Shown: positions 1 to 11,008 of the stretch, piece after piece
How positions within the stretch are numbered: the stretch's first letter is position 1
Layout of the letters: each line of letters begins with the position of its first letter
Source of the DNA: Vicia villosa
Lineage: Eukaryota; Streptophyta; Magnoliopsida; Fabales; Fabaceae
Length of the DNA stretch: 64,000 bases
Assembly (NCBI RefSeq): GCF_029867415.1
Contig: NC_081185.1
Span: 120,135,987 to 120,199,986, forward strand
Direction of reading: 5' to 3'
The notes under the pieces: generated by a model
What the model saw: the letters and a program-made list of their open reading frames with translations, nothing else
Told to the model about the DNA's origin: nothing
The model's database searches: none
Position numbers and translations under genes: made by a program

Positions 1-270
1 TTTTGCCCTTACAACATGCCTTATGCTTAATGGATTAAGGACTAAGTATACGTTTAATGGATTAAGGACTAAGATATACTGACTTAATCATTTTTTCCTT
101 ACATGATTAGTGCTTGAGGGATTACGAACCGAGATATTCTAGCTTAATTACTTTTCCATTATATGTCACGTGTTTGATGGACTGCAAACTGAAATATTTC
201 AACTTAATCACTTTGTCCTTACATACTTCGTCTTTGAGGGACACTTGACTAAGATATTTTTGGTCAAATC
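1..270. repeat. Degenerate minisatellite, unit about 58 bp
   Basis: About four to five diverged copies follow one another. Each carries the blocks ACTTAATCA, CCTTACAT, a GAGGGA or ATGGATT core, and ACTAAGATAT. The first part also holds a short 25-bp duplication around GGATTAAGGACTAAG. The array starts at or before the window edge, so its length is unknown. It encodes nothing I can recognise. Confidence 0.7.
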
Positions 271-300
271 CCAAAGGACTTGGTCCACAAATTCTCTCAT

Positions 301-1059
301 TCATATATAACATTAGGGCTAGATATTAAGTGGTGAAGTCACATGGAGAGCATGTAATGGAGCCTGACCCACTTCCTCCATGTTACATCTCGTGAGTTGA
401 ATGTTAAGCCAAATTTGGGATCAATGGAGAAAAGTATTTTATTCATAACACTCATGTCTTTCTCGATTTCTTTTTAATTGATTTGAAACAATGATAACTC
501 TTGAAAAATATTTGTAAATTAACTTGGACTTTTTCATGTGCATGGATTCAAACAAACCTATTAGAGTTTTGAGACATAAGTTCTTAACTTTATCTTCATA
601 TTTTCAAGATCTTTGAAGCTTCTCACATGCCTCCTTAAAATATGTTGCATTTGAAATTTTCTCAATTTTGTTTTCATCCAATACTTGGTATATGAGAAAA
701 AAAAAAAAGAGCTTTCTTGTCACTCTTTCTTGAATCTTTCAAACATTTTGTTTGAGATTGATTTAAGGAATTCCTGTCTTATGATTTCTTATAAAAATTT
801 TCAACATCCTCTCAAATATTTTATGCTCAAAGAAGAGTCTTTTGATGCACCAATTATCCTAAGTACCCTTTTTGTGTAGTGCAACTTGAAATGATGTCGC
901 TATGTTCGTTATGACTATAGAAGGATTTCTTATCAAAACCTAAGCTTTATTTATACTTTGTTGGAAAAAGAGAAAGGTCATTTTGATATTATGTTAGGAA
1001 CTGAGGGGAAATATACAATTCAAGTGAATGATAACTTCTATTATTTAAGAGGGTGTTTT
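301..1059. other. No gene recognised; possible tail of copia relic
   Basis: AT-rich sequence without a convincing coding signal. The two short plus-strand reading frames here (685-879 and 958-1149) lie opposite the eroded minus-strand copia reverse transcriptase that begins at about 1475 and reads leftwards. The right part of this stretch may be the remainder of that relic. Confidence 0.5.
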
Positions 1060-1475
1060 ACAAGCTTCTTACTTGCTTCGATATGCAATTATAGATTATT
1101 CCAGACACTTCAAGTGAGGGGTAATTTGACAGATGGTTATTGCATATAAACCTCCTCTTAGAGTTAAACATTGCGAAAGACATTAATGAGATCAATTTGA
1201 TGAATTTCCCACTTATGTGTGATGGCAAAGGACAAAATGATTGTAGTTGTGGTAGGTTTTACTAGAGGTGAGAAGGTTTATTTAAAGTAAAAACCTTATT
1301 ATTGATGAAACTCTTGGGCTACAAGCCCTACCTTATACTTGTTAATACTCCCATATGGATTTTCCTTTTTCTTGAAAACTGACTTGTAGCCTAAATATTC
1401 CATACGAGGTAGAAAGATTATGAGAGTCCAACTATCAATATTTAGGAGGTGTACTTGTATTTCACGACTTTTAAC
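1060..1475 (-). pseudogene. Ty1/copia reverse transcriptase fragment
   Basis: Reading the minus strand from about 1475 leftwards gives a decayed copia RT N-terminal region. A TWTL block is followed by KENPYGSINKYK, then GLVAQEFHQ, stops, TFSPLVKPT, HKWEIHQIDL and EEVYMQ. These match the usual copia order (NPDGS..NKYKARLVAKGF, ETFSPVVK, QxDVNNAFLNGDL, EEVYM). Several stop codons interrupt it and the catalytic YVDD part is not recognisable. No LTR belonging to it can be seen nearby. It is a dead fragment; the family call is firm, the lineage is not. Confidence 0.7.
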
Positions 1476-1980
1476 CACTCAAATTGAGATAAGACATGCT
1501 TTGTGGTGCTAGGATCTAAGTGAACTAGGAAGATTTTTGGTTTGGACTTACTAGTTTTGCTCTTGTAAGCATAAAATGCTTATTGACAAGTAATGAGAGG
1601 TTGGGAGATTTTCTGTGAAAGGAAGGAGATAAGGACTATGTGGACAGAGAAATGGCGAGAGAGCATAAGAGGAATGACTTTCACTTTCTTGAGGTGACTT
1701 GTGAGCTAGGCTATATGCCGACCTAAATGAGCTAGGATTTTGTTTAGGACTATCATTATGATTTATGAGTAGATGTACTTGTAATATTTTGAGAATTATT
1801 TGAAATGTTTGACGTTTGATAAGTTTTTTCATCATATAAAAAAATGGTTTTTCAACATACAAACAGAAGTTTTAAAGCGAAAAATAAAGACATATATTTT
1901 TTATTGGATTTCAATCACGTCGACAAATACATTATTCATAAAAATCACATATGTATATTATACGAGATGTGTCATATACA
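1476..1980. other. No gene recognised
   Basis: I see no coding, RNA or transposon-terminal signal. The overlapping 103- and 102-residue reading frames on opposite strands at 1551-2108 have no recognisable motif, and one of them runs into the MULE at 1990. Confidence 0.5.
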
Positions 1981-2264
1981 ATATTTTAAGGGATAATACA
2001 TATTCACCCCTTATAAAACACAGATTCCATTTTCTCTACCCCCTATCTCTTGTTTGGCTGACTGGGCATAGAGATTCTGGTTACGTGGCATCTCATGTGG
2101 CTTTTTAAATATTTTTTATTTATTTAAATGCCACGTTGGCTGAAAAAAATTAAATTGCATCTTCTCAAAATTTGGAACTCAAGAGAATAGAACACATGAT
2201 CTCAAAGTTGCATGAAATGGGCACTACCGCTTGGCCATCTTTTATATTGTTTTATATAACGGAA

Positions 2265-2581
<317 letters not shown>

Positions 2582-3252
2582 TTATTTAATATATGTTAAC
2601 AGTAGCTAATTTATAAATTATTATATTCAATATTAATTTAAAATAATATTAATTTTATTAAATAATACTATGAAATAATATATTAACGTTTTTTTCAAAA
2701 ACATTAATATATAAAGTAAATTTTTTATAATATATAAATATATTAGCGTTTTATAATATATTAATATTTTTTATAATATATAAAGTACATTTTTAATTAT
2801 ATATTAACATTTTTTTATAATATATTAATGTTTTTAATATATATAATCATTGTTTAGTTTTTTTAATGATTAATTATTGCTCAGTTTTTTTAATTATTAA
2901 TTATTGTTAGTTTATAATTATATACTATGTAAAATGTTAATAGCGTTAGTTTATAAAAATGATAGCTAAAACGTAAATTAGGTTTAATTATATATAAATT
3001 TGAAAAACAAACTTATTTATTATTATATTAATATTAAATAATTAATAAAATGTTAGTATGTATAAACTGTAAGTATATATTGTTAGTATATATATATATA
3101 CTGTTAGTATATCGTTAAAATTATTTCAGTTGTATATACTGTATCAACGTGTTAAATATAAATTAAATTTGAAATAATGAAAGTCAATAAAATTTAGTAG
3201 TTCAGTTGGTTACTGATGCTTCTTGTAAAACATACCTGTACTAGGTTCACAT

Positions 3253-3469
3253 CCTGGTTGTGAAAAATTTTTTAGATGGTTTTTGCTTAATAAACATGGT
3301 AAGCAATCCAGTCAGCCAAACAAAGAATTCAAATACCCAGTCAGCTAGATTCCTCATGTACCTGGTTGTGAAAAAAATTTTAGATGGTTTTTGCTTAATA
3401 AACATGGTAAGCAATCCAGTCAGCCAAACAAAGAATTCAAATACACAGTCAGCCAGATTCCTCATGTAC
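3253..3469. repeat. Two-copy tandem duplication of about 108 bp
   Basis: The unit starting CCTGGTTGTGAAAA at 3253-3360 is repeated at 3361-3469 with a handful of substitutions. It lies just inside the right terminal inverted repeat of the MULE and repeats part of it (CAGTCAGCCA), so it probably arose by slippage within the terminus. Short reading frames across it on both strands are artefacts of the duplication. Confidence 0.9.
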
Positions 3470-3613
3470 AGTCAGCCAAACAAGAGATAGGGGGCACAGA
3501 AAAATAGAATCTTTGTTTTATAGGGGGCGAATTACAAAAAAAAACTTCAAGGGGGCAAAACCGAATCTCGCCCTAATGGTAGGGGGGCATTGTATATTTA
3601 ACCCATATTTTAA

Positions 3614-4574
3614 TTATAATTGGATTCTAACAACACTGCTTTTTCAGAATTTAATCACCACTAAAGTTCAATTATGTATCAATTATAACAAAATCTAACC
3701 TTATGTAATAAATCAATACAAACTGAATTGAACAATAAACTACGCTAAAAATTGATAACCTAAGCATGCAATATCCTAGAAAAATAGATGCGAGAGAGTG
3801 AGAGACACTGATAGAGAGACCGACAGAGAGACAAAGTACATATTAGAATATATAGTGGTTTGGGGTTCATCCTCGTTTGCCTATTCCATTTTTCAGTAGT
3901 TTCCCATTGGAACCTGTTTTGTTCCTTTTTATTTCGATAAATATTACAAGAGTTCATACAATTAGTAATCTCCAACAATGCTAAGAAAAATAAATCTCCT
4001 ATTTAGATCTTGACTTGTATACAACGTAATGCCAAACTCTTATGTGTAATCTTTACTCGATTTACAGTTCTTGAATCTTCCAGCTTCACCAATCTGCTCA
4101 CAATCATTTTGTGTGGCAATCACCCCTTGATCCTACTGATTTCTTAAGCGAAGAACTTTCCGAATATTTGAGAAGAACTCCACCTTGTTCATAGTCTTCC
4201 ACACAGCCACTACCAAGGTCACATGGAGAGAAGAACCTCATTTTTTCACTAGAATTTGTCAGCACCAATGACAACAACCTCAATCTGGCAAGCTTCTTGA
4301 AAATCTTTATCAAAACTTCAAGAATGATTAGTTTCAAGAAAACGTCCCCTTCAACAATTACAAATCTCCATAATCAAGATATGAAATCAAATTAGAGGTT
4401 GCAAATGAAAGAAATTATATTTGCAAAACTTTTTTAGTTTTAAAAAATGAGAGGGTGTTGATTTTACAAAAATCACAATGTATATTATAAAAATTGCCTC
4501 TTAGGTTTTGGAAATGAGATGACAAAATGAATTTATATATGCATGAAATAAAAGACACAAATAGATGAAAAAAG
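3614..4574. other. No gene recognised
   Basis: AT-rich DNA right of the MULE target duplication. Minus-strand frames of 72 and 77 residues (3760-3978 and 4104-4337) have no recognisable motif. The segment could be part of the decayed minus-strand copia element whose 5' end lies near 5650, but I cannot prove this. Confidence 0.45.
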
Positions 4575-5010
4575 TTAGTTTGATTTGAGTCAAGAAGATC
4601 TCATGATTTGAGTCATATGAGCAAGTGAAGTGGAATAAGCAAACATAAAAATTTTGGCTCATTTTTCTTGTGATACGAATCAAGCAAAAAGTATGATTCG
4701 AGTCAGAAGGTCCATGATTCAAATCAAGTGCAAAGTCTTATTTGAATCAATCTGAATAGAGACAAAAAGAGAAATGTAAAAAATGGACTGATTTGAGTCA
4801 TGTGTAAAATATGATTCGAAATAAATGAAGTAGAGGTGACTCATATCTGTCTGATTCGAATCAGGCACAACTTGTAATTTGAATGGCAAAGCTGTCTGGT
4901 TTGAATCAAATTAAAACACTGATTCGAGTCAGAGAAGTTGAAAAAGTTGTTTATCCTCTATTCACTTTTATTCGAGTCAGGATATGTACATGATTCAAAT
5001 CATGCACACA
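4575..5010. repeat. Cluster of degenerate TGATTCGAGTCA motifs
   Basis: Variants of a near-palindromic 12-mer (TGATTCGAGTCA, TGATTCAAATCA, TGATTCGAATCA) occur roughly a dozen times at irregular spacing of 20-60 bp. The spacers are not repeated, so this is not a simple tandem array. Similar dispersed motif clusters occur in some plant LTR elements; here no LTR boundary can be placed around it. Confidence 0.65.
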
Positions 5011-5281
5011 AAATCTCAATTTTTCATAATTTCCAAAATAATTTGAGATTTTTCTTTCCACCTAACTTGAATTAATAACATAAATGGTTCGTGTTCCACT
5101 AACTCATGCAGTTGACTTAAATCATATGATCAAATCTCAAATATAACAATTGATTTATTCATGATAAAAACGAATCGATTCAATCTTGATTAAAAGATGT
5201 GCAATTATGAAGGAAACTCAGTAAACAATAATAAACGAAATACAAAAACGATAAAACAAGCAACAAAATAATTGTAGCGGA

Positions 5282-5638
5282 GTTTTATCCCTGGATGTAT
5301 TAGGGACATGAACCTTCAACTATCATAAAGAAAGCATTCATGCAACACCAAGCTACATGTCTGTGATTTAACATAGTACTTGTTAGAATGAAATTCATAG
5401 TAAACATTATTATATTTGGAAAATTTAGATACAACTATTAGATTTGTAGTGATGCTAGACACATAAAGCAAGTTATTCAACCTTAACATAGAATTTGACA
5501 CATGTTTAAATCTGAATTTTGAGAAACTAAGAGGTAAGCTATGACTATTACCAACTAAAACTTCATTTGGACATACACAAGATTGTCTATTTCCTAAATT
5601 TTAAGGACTAGCTAGAACTAATTTGAAGGACTACAACT
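5282..5638 (-). pseudogene. Ty1/copia protease to pre-integrase fragment
   Basis: On the minus strand the 61-residue stretch at 5316-5501 reads LRLNNLLYVSSITTNLIVVSKF, then NNVYYEFHSNKYYVKSQ, the region just after the protease in copia polyproteins (LxNLLYVPxITxNLISVSKFA..NNVxxEFH). It continues upstream in the same sense to about 5600 with VGNSHSLPL. It ends in a stop and no integrase follows. Gag is missing: the fragment lies almost directly next to a primer-site-like sequence (5639-5650). It is a rearranged, dead remnant. Confidence 0.75.
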
Positions 5639-5650
5639 GCTCTCATACCA
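5639..5650 (-). other. Copia primer binding site, variant
   Basis: On the minus strand this reads TGGTATGAGAGC, one change from the common copia primer site TGGTATCAGAGC (initiator Met tRNA). It lies 3 bp inside the putative 5' LTR at 5654-5883, with minus-strand copia coding remnants beyond it. Confidence 0.55.
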
Positions 5651-5653
5651 TAA

Positions 5654-5883
5654 TGAATGAACTAAGTATCATTAGAAATAAAAAACTTTTACAACATCCT
5701 GTATTGATTTAATTAATTTATTACAATGTATATAAATAGTTGAAGACGATAGATACTAGTCATAGAGTTAGTTACAAGCCATGGACTTAGTTACTTTTCC
5801 TAACTTCCTTAATTACTTTACAATCATCCTAACTGACATTTTAAAAATAGTTACACTACTTTTGTTTCCTCCAATACTCTGCA
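5654..5883 (-). mobile_element. Putative 5' LTR of a decayed copia element
   Basis: Adjacent to the variant primer site, this 230-bp stretch begins TGAATGAAC and ends CTCTGCA on the plus strand, so it has TG..CA ends on either strand. It holds TATATAAATAG at about 5732. No partner LTR was found to the left, so the assignment rests only on position and ends. The right end coincides with the CTGCA insertion site of the neighbouring copia element. Confidence 0.4.
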
Positions 5884-6331
5884 ATTAAATGAGCATTGCG
5901 ATAATAGTCTTGTCAGGGCCGGCCCAAGGGATAGGCCACCTAGGGCACTGCCTCGGGCCTCTATTTTTTCTTCTTCTGTACATTAGTATTAGTACTAGGT
6001 GATTAGCAATAGGTTCTGTTATATTAAAATGGCTATAAGAGAAAATATAGATAACATAATTTAATATTTGCATTTAATTTGGAGAGAGAATCAACAAAAG
6101 ATGCAGCTAAGAATATTAATGGAAGAACTCAAGTCTTACTCAGGGCCAGTCCCGACTTTTTAGAAGTCCAGGGCAAACAAAAATTTGGACCCCTAACAAA
6201 AAATTGATTTTTCATTCTTTTCTAAAATGAAGAAGAATCTCAGAGAAAAATAAAAATATGAAGTCTTGGTTGTTTTTAACAATGGAAAGAGTTTCAATTT
6301 GATCAAAAAAATAATAAATCAAAGCAATAAA
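5879..6331. repeat. Left copy of 453-bp direct repeat flanking the copia element
   Basis: This segment is repeated at 11188-11640 with no indel and, by eye, four substitutions. It contains a hAT-like terminus (CAGGGCCGGCCCAAGGG, 5914 onward) and the beginning of a second hAT-like element (CAGGGCCAGTCCCGAC). At 6331 it joins the copia 3' LTR 50 bp inside that LTR's expected end. Only the right copy continues into the rest of the hAT element, so the left copy looks like the secondary one. Confidence 0.9.
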
Positions 6332-6459
6332 TAGAGGTTACAGGGCTATATTGGTAATTACACTAAATAATTACATTTTAATGAGAACAAGTCAATTTCT
6401 AATTTGTTTCCCTTATTCTAGAAACAAACCCTTATTCTAGGAACAAACTCTTATTCACA
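6331..6459 (-). repeat. Truncated 3' LTR
   Basis: Identical in arrangement to 11059-11187, with two substitutions. The right end is ..TTATTCACA, which on the minus strand gives TGTGAATAAG immediately after the polypurine tract GAGGGGGGA. The left 50 bp of the full LTR (11009-11058 equivalent) are absent, and the sequence switches to the 453-bp repeat. The polyprotein stop codon (TAA, 6451-6453) lies within the first nine bases of this LTR. Confidence 0.9.
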
Positions 6460-9400
6460 TCCCCCCTCAAATTGATGCTGCTTGTCAATAAGCATCAATT
6501 TGCTAACAAGAAACTGATGACGTGGACGCGGAACAGCCTTGGTAAGAATATCTGCAATCTGCAACTGAGTACTGACATGAGGAAGTGATATGATTCGGTC
6601 ATCATAAGCATCACGAATTGAGTGACAGTCAACTTCAATATGTTTGGTGCGTTCATGAAAAACAGGATTCGCAACAATTTGGATGGCACTTGTATTGTCA
6701 GCATAAAGCGAAGTTGGCTCTATTTGAGGAAATCCAAGTTCAGCCAAAAGACCATGAAGCCAAATTATTTCAGAACAAGCAGCAGACATGGCACAATACT
6801 CAGATTCAGTAGAAGATTTAGAGACTCTCGCTTGTTTCTTACTTTTCCATGAGATCAATGAAGAGCCAAGAAACATGCACCAACCAGTGACAGATCGTCG
6901 AGTATCAAGACACCCTGCCCAATCTGCATCACTATAAGCACTCAATTTAGGAGCAACTCCACTAGGAAAGAATAAACCACGATGAGAGCTTCCCTTCAAG
7001 TAACGAATTATACGACGAACTGCTGCCAAGTGAAGGTGGCGAGGAGAGTGCATGAATTGACTTACTTGTTGAACAGCAAACGATATGTCAGGGCGAGTAA
7101 TAGTCAAGTAATTAAGGCTACCCACGAGTTGACGATACAATAAGGGATCATGCAACAGATCACCATCATCACGATGATATTTAACATTAACCTCAAGCGG
7201 AGTATCCACTGGATTAGCCGATTGGAGACCAGCCATGGAAATTAAATCTGTGGCATACTTGTGTTGATGGAGGAATATGCCCTTGGATGTAGAATGAACC
7301 TCAAGACCAAGAAAATAATGCAAATTACCAAGATCTTTCATATGAAACGCTGCTTGTAACTGCTGTTTAAGGCTTTGAATGGAAGCATGATCAGAACCAG
7401 TAATAATCATATCATCAACATACAGAAGAAGTAGGACGATTCCAGTAAACGTTCTATGAATAAATAGAGAAGAATCATACTGACTCTGAGTAAAGGAGAA
7501 CCCAAGTAGAGTGGAGCGGAATTTTTCATACCATGCTCTAGGCGCTTGTTTCAAACCGTATAAGGAGCGTTTAAGCTTGCACACACCCTTAGATGATGAA
7601 AATAAACCTTGAGGAGGAGTCATATAAATGTCTTCCGCGAGGTCACCATGAAGAAAAGCATTTTTCACATCTAATTGATAAAGAGCCCACCCGTTAGAAG
7701 CAGCTATAGAGAGTACCGTACGAACAGATGTCATTTTAGCAACCGGTGCAAATGTCTCATCATAATCAATTCCATATTCATGCTTGTTTCCTAAAGCAAC
7801 CAAGCGAGCCTTGAAACGGTTGAGGGACCCATCCGAATTCAATTTCACAGAATACACCCATTTGCAGCCAATGGGTTTGACATCAGGAGGACAAGAGACA
7901 ATATCCCATGTGAAATTCTCTTGAAGAGCTTGAAGTTCCTCATTCATTGCTTTTATCCAACGTACATCTTTAACAGCCTGTGAATAACAAGTAGGAATAG
8001 ATATGCCAGAGAGCGTGGCAGTCAGAGAAGTATGTGCTGAATCATACCTGTCTGGTGAATATCTGTCTGGTGCTCGAGATATTCGAACAGAACGTCGTGG
8101 TTCAACCGTTACAGGATCAGGTGGCGGTTCAGCATCGGGAAGGGGTGTGGGAACCTGCTGTTTGTGTTTTCTGACATATACATGACCTGGTTTATAACGC
8201 TCTATAGATTGAGGCATAATAGAGAACTTAGGAAGAGTAACAATATCATTCATGACAGGAGAAACGCATGGAAACATAAACTGATTATCAAAAAATGTCA
8301 CATTCCTAGAAATGCGAAAACGATGGTTAGTGACATCATAACACACAAATCCCTTATGCGAGTGACTATACCCCATAAACGCACATTGAACAGACTGTGC
8401 TCCAAGCTTATGTCTTTCAAATGGAGGTAAGTGCACAAAACAAACACATCCAAAAGTATGTAAATCATTATAACTAGATTGAATTTTAAAAAGGCGAAAG
8501 AAGGGAGAATCAAAATCAATAACCGTAGAAGGAAGACGATTGATCAAGAATACGGCTGTGGAAAGAGCCTCAACCCAAAATCGGGATGGCACAGAAGCTT
8601 GAAGAAGTAATGTGCGTGTTACATCAAGCAAATGACGATTCTTTCGCTCTGCCATCCCGTTTTGTTGAGGGGTATTGGGACAAGACTGTTGAGACAAGAT
8701 CCCTTTTTGTTGAAGGTATTCCTGAAATTCATGAGACATATACTCACCTCCCGAGTCAGATCGAAAAATTTTAACACTTGCTTGAAATTGATTTTCAACA
8801 TATGTCAAAAACTTCTGAAACATAGAAAACACTTCAGACTTAGATCTAAGAAAATATATCCAAGTAAAGCGGCTGTAATCATCAATAAATGTGACAAAAT
8901 ATTTATAGTGAGCATGAGATGTTGCAGGAGACATTCCCCACACATCACTATGAATCATATCAAAACAAGTAGAAGCATGATGAGCGCCTGACGGAAAAGG
9001 GAGTATTTTACTTTTAGCCAATTTGCAAACAGAACATGAAATAGAAGTAGTACACGCATGTTTATTTCCCAACAAACCAGTTTTAAATAAATGAGACAAA
9101 ACAACAGAATTCGGATGGCCCAATTTTCTATGCCAATCCTCATAAGAGTTCAAAACAGTATTACATGCAAAAGATAAATGACTAGAACTAAACTGGAGTG
9201 GAAACAATCTTCCCACTTTAGGCCCCTTCGTGATCACCTTTCCCGACACCTGCTCCTGCACAAGACAACCAACACGAGAAAAACTAACATTACAATTGTT
9301 ATCCACCAATTGACCAACCGACAATAAGTTGGAAGCAAGTCCGGGTGATACAAGCACGTCACGAAAGTTTGAGTCTATGTCACCAACATCAGTGATAGAA

Positions 9401-10500
9401 AGTTTATTACCATCAGCAATTTGAATTTGTTGATTACCATTATAGGAATGTACATTTTGTAAGTATTTAGAGGAACCCGTCATGTGATTGGATGCACCAG
9501 AATCAAGAAACCATGATTGAGAATTATTAGAAGACTTACCCTGAATTCCCAAGGCTGAAAGAGCAGAAAGTACCATTTGTTGAATCATTTCAGGTTGTAG
9601 AACACTACCGGTACCAGTACTGAGAGGACCAACTGCAGAGTTGGTAGTGGCATGGAATGCTTGAGTTGGACGTTGTACTGGTCGGGGAGGATGTGTGGGA
9701 CAGTCAGAGATGATATGACCCTGTTGTTTGCAGTAGTTGCAAAACTTCTTACTGCAGTTGCGAGCTACATGTCCAAATTGTTTGCAAGAAAAACATTGAA
9801 CTTGTCGCATATCACGACCCTTTCCTCTACTTAGAGCAGCATATGCAATTGCCACAGGTTCGGAACTAACAGCATCATGAGACATGGTTCCTTGCGTAAG
9901 TAGACGTTGTTCCTCCCTTAGAAGTTCACCGACACAAGTATCCAAAGAAGGAACAGGATTCCTATTGAGCAAAGCGCCTCTAACAATCTCGAATTCTGGA
10001 CGAAGTTTCATGAGAAATTGATCTCGCCTACTTGTGTCGTAGACCTCTTGAACAGCCGTGAGAGAGGTTTTGGGAACATTAGCATGTATAATAGCAGAGT
10101 GTTCTGTCCAGAGATTCAGAAAACCAGAATAGTATTCTTGAATAGGTAGGTCACCTTGTTTGTAGTTGGCTATGTCTAGCTCCAATTGAAAACGTTTTGC
10201 CGAATTGTCCTGGTTGTAAATGCGCTTCAGATAATTCCATATTTCTTGAGCAGTTGAAAAGGAGCGTAAATTATTTATCATCTGAGGATCAATACTATTG
10301 AGAATCCAAGTGATGATTTGAGCATCTTGAGTTTCCCATACATCTAAAGCAGTTTTATCCGTCGGGGCCTTAGAAACACCATCTAAGTGACTCCATAATC
10401 CCTTTCCCCTAACATACATCTTAAATTGAAATTCCCAAGCCGAATAATTCTTGCCGGTGAAACGAACACAGAAGTTATCTCTTTCTTTTTCGGAAGCCAT
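6451..10500 (-). CDS. Copia gag-pol polyprotein, 1349 residues
   Basis: A single open frame encodes every copia function in the Ty1 order. Gag occupies about residues 1-230. Two CCHC knuckles follow (CFSCKQFGHVARNC about 235, CNYCKQQGHIISDC about 254). The aspartic protease has its active site at DSGASNHMTG (about 331). The pre-integrase zinc finger is around HRKLGHPN (about 457). The integrase shows HSDVWG, FIDDYSRFTW and NGMAERKNR, the DDE acidic residues. The reverse transcriptase has FLHGDLAEDIYM and LLYVDDMIITG (about 1030). RNase H has SDADWAGCLDTRRS (about 1187) and YADNTSAI. The start ATG is at 10498-10500. The last codons run through the polypurine tract and the stop lies in the 3' LTR. 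No frameshift or stop is present, so the protein may be made; mobility is doubtful because of the damaged 3' LTR. Confidence 0.96.
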   Translation of the reverse strand: MASEKERDNFCVRFTGKNYSAWEFQFKMYVRGKGLWSHLDGVSKAPTDKTALDVWETQDAQIITWILNSIDPQMINNLRSFSTAQEIWNYLKRIYNQDNSAKRFQLELDIANYKQGDLPIQEYYSGFLNLWTEHSAIIHANVPKTSLTAVQEVYDTSRRDQFLMKLRPEFEIVRGALLNRNPVPSLDTCVGELLREEQRLLTQGTMSHDAVSSEPVAIAYAALSRGKGRDMRQVQCFSCKQFGHVARNCSKKFCNYCKQQGHIISDCPTHPPRPVQRPTQAFHATTNSAVGPLSTGTGSVLQPEMIQQMVLSALSALGIQGKSSNNSQSWFLDSGASNHMTGSSKYLQNVHSYNGNQQIQIADGNKLSITDVGDIDSNFRDVLVSPGLASNLLSVGQLVDNNCNVSFSRVGCLVQEQVSGKVITKGPKVGRLFPLQFSSSHLSFACNTVLNSYEDWHRKLGHPNSVVLSHLFKTGLLGNKHACTTSISCSVCKLAKSKILPFPSGAHHASTCFDMIHSDVWGMSPATSHAHYKYFVTFIDDYSRFTWIYFLRSKSEVFSMFQKFLTYVENQFQASVKIFRSDSGGEYMSHEFQEYLQQKGILSQQSCPNTPQQNGMAERKNRHLLDVTRTLLLQASVPSRFWVEALSTAVFLINRLPSTVIDFDSPFFRLFKIQSSYNDLHTFGCVCFVHLPPFERHKLGAQSVQCAFMGYSHSHKGFVCYDVTNHRFRISRNVTFFDNQFMFPCVSPVMNDIVTLPKFSIMPQSIERYKPGHVYVRKHKQQVPTPLPDAEPPPDPVTVEPRRSVRISRAPDRYSPDRYDSAHTSLTATLSGISIPTCYSQAVKDVRWIKAMNEELQALQENFTWDIVSCPPDVKPIGCKWVYSVKLNSDGSLNRFKARLVALGNKHEYGIDYDETFAPVAKMTSVRTVLSIAASNGWALYQLDVKNAFLHGDLAEDIYMTPPQGLFSSSKGVCKLKRSLYGLKQAPRAWYEKFRSTLLGFSFTQSQYDSSLFIHRTFTGIVLLLLYVDDMIITGSDHASIQSLKQQLQAAFHMKDLGNLHYFLGLEVHSTSKGIFLHQHKYATDLISMAGLQSANPVDTPLEVNVKYHRDDGDLLHDPLLYRQLVGSLNYLTITRPDISFAVQQVSQFMHSPRHLHLAAVRRIIRYLKGSSHRGLFFPSGVAPKLSAYSDADWAGCLDTRRSVTGWCMFLGSSLISWKSKKQARVSKSSTESEYCAMSAACSEIIWLHGLLAELGFPQIEPTSLYADNTSAIQIVANPVFHERTKHIEVDCHSIRDAYDDRIISLPHVSTQLQIADILTKAVPRPRHQFLVSKLMLIDKQHQFEGGCE

Positions 10501-11008
10501 TGAAATTATGTTGTAATTAGATTCAACCTCACTATTGATGTATTACTATAATAATTATTATTATTATAATAATAATTATTATTATTATAATAACAACCTG
10601 CAACCAAAAGGAACAAAGCTCGTGCAGTACCAATATATCCCAAGAAAAGTACCACTCGTGAAACCGTAACAATTCCAATGTTTCAATTTGGAATTAGCGG
10701 CGGAACCAAATTAAAACCACAAACCACGAACCACGAACCAAAATAAAACAAAATTATAACCACGAAAACAAACCGGTCACGACCTAGAATCACTATCTGT
10801 GAAAGGAGGATCGCAAACAACCGAAGAAAGCCGAAGCCCTAAACCCAGAATCACGATGGCAATCGACGCTAAACGAATTCCACGGTGAACGATCAGGAAC
10901 CAGAAACGATGAACAACAAACTGAATTGATCAGGATGTTGTCACAGAACCAAGAGAGAAAAAAATCAGAACCAGAAAATCACAGGTTTGATCTACGAGGC
11001 TGATACCA
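10501..11008 (-). other. Copia leader, with primer binding site and a palindromic ATT tract
   Basis: The untranslated leader between 5' LTR and gag. At 10996-11008 the minus strand reads TGGTATCAGCCTC, abutting the LTR: the first nine bases match the usual plant copia site (initiator Met tRNA) and the rest has drifted. At 10548-10594 a run of ATT/AAT triplets forms an almost perfect palindrome just upstream of the gag start. Confidence 0.8.

Noticed and set aside
1..270. CRISPR-like repeat array
   Set aside because: Diverged head-to-tail minisatellite without spacers, in a plant genome.
3247..3490. Overlapping 72- and 76-residue frames on both strands, each with an internal repeat
   Set aside because: They only reflect the 108-bp tandem duplication at the MULE edge.
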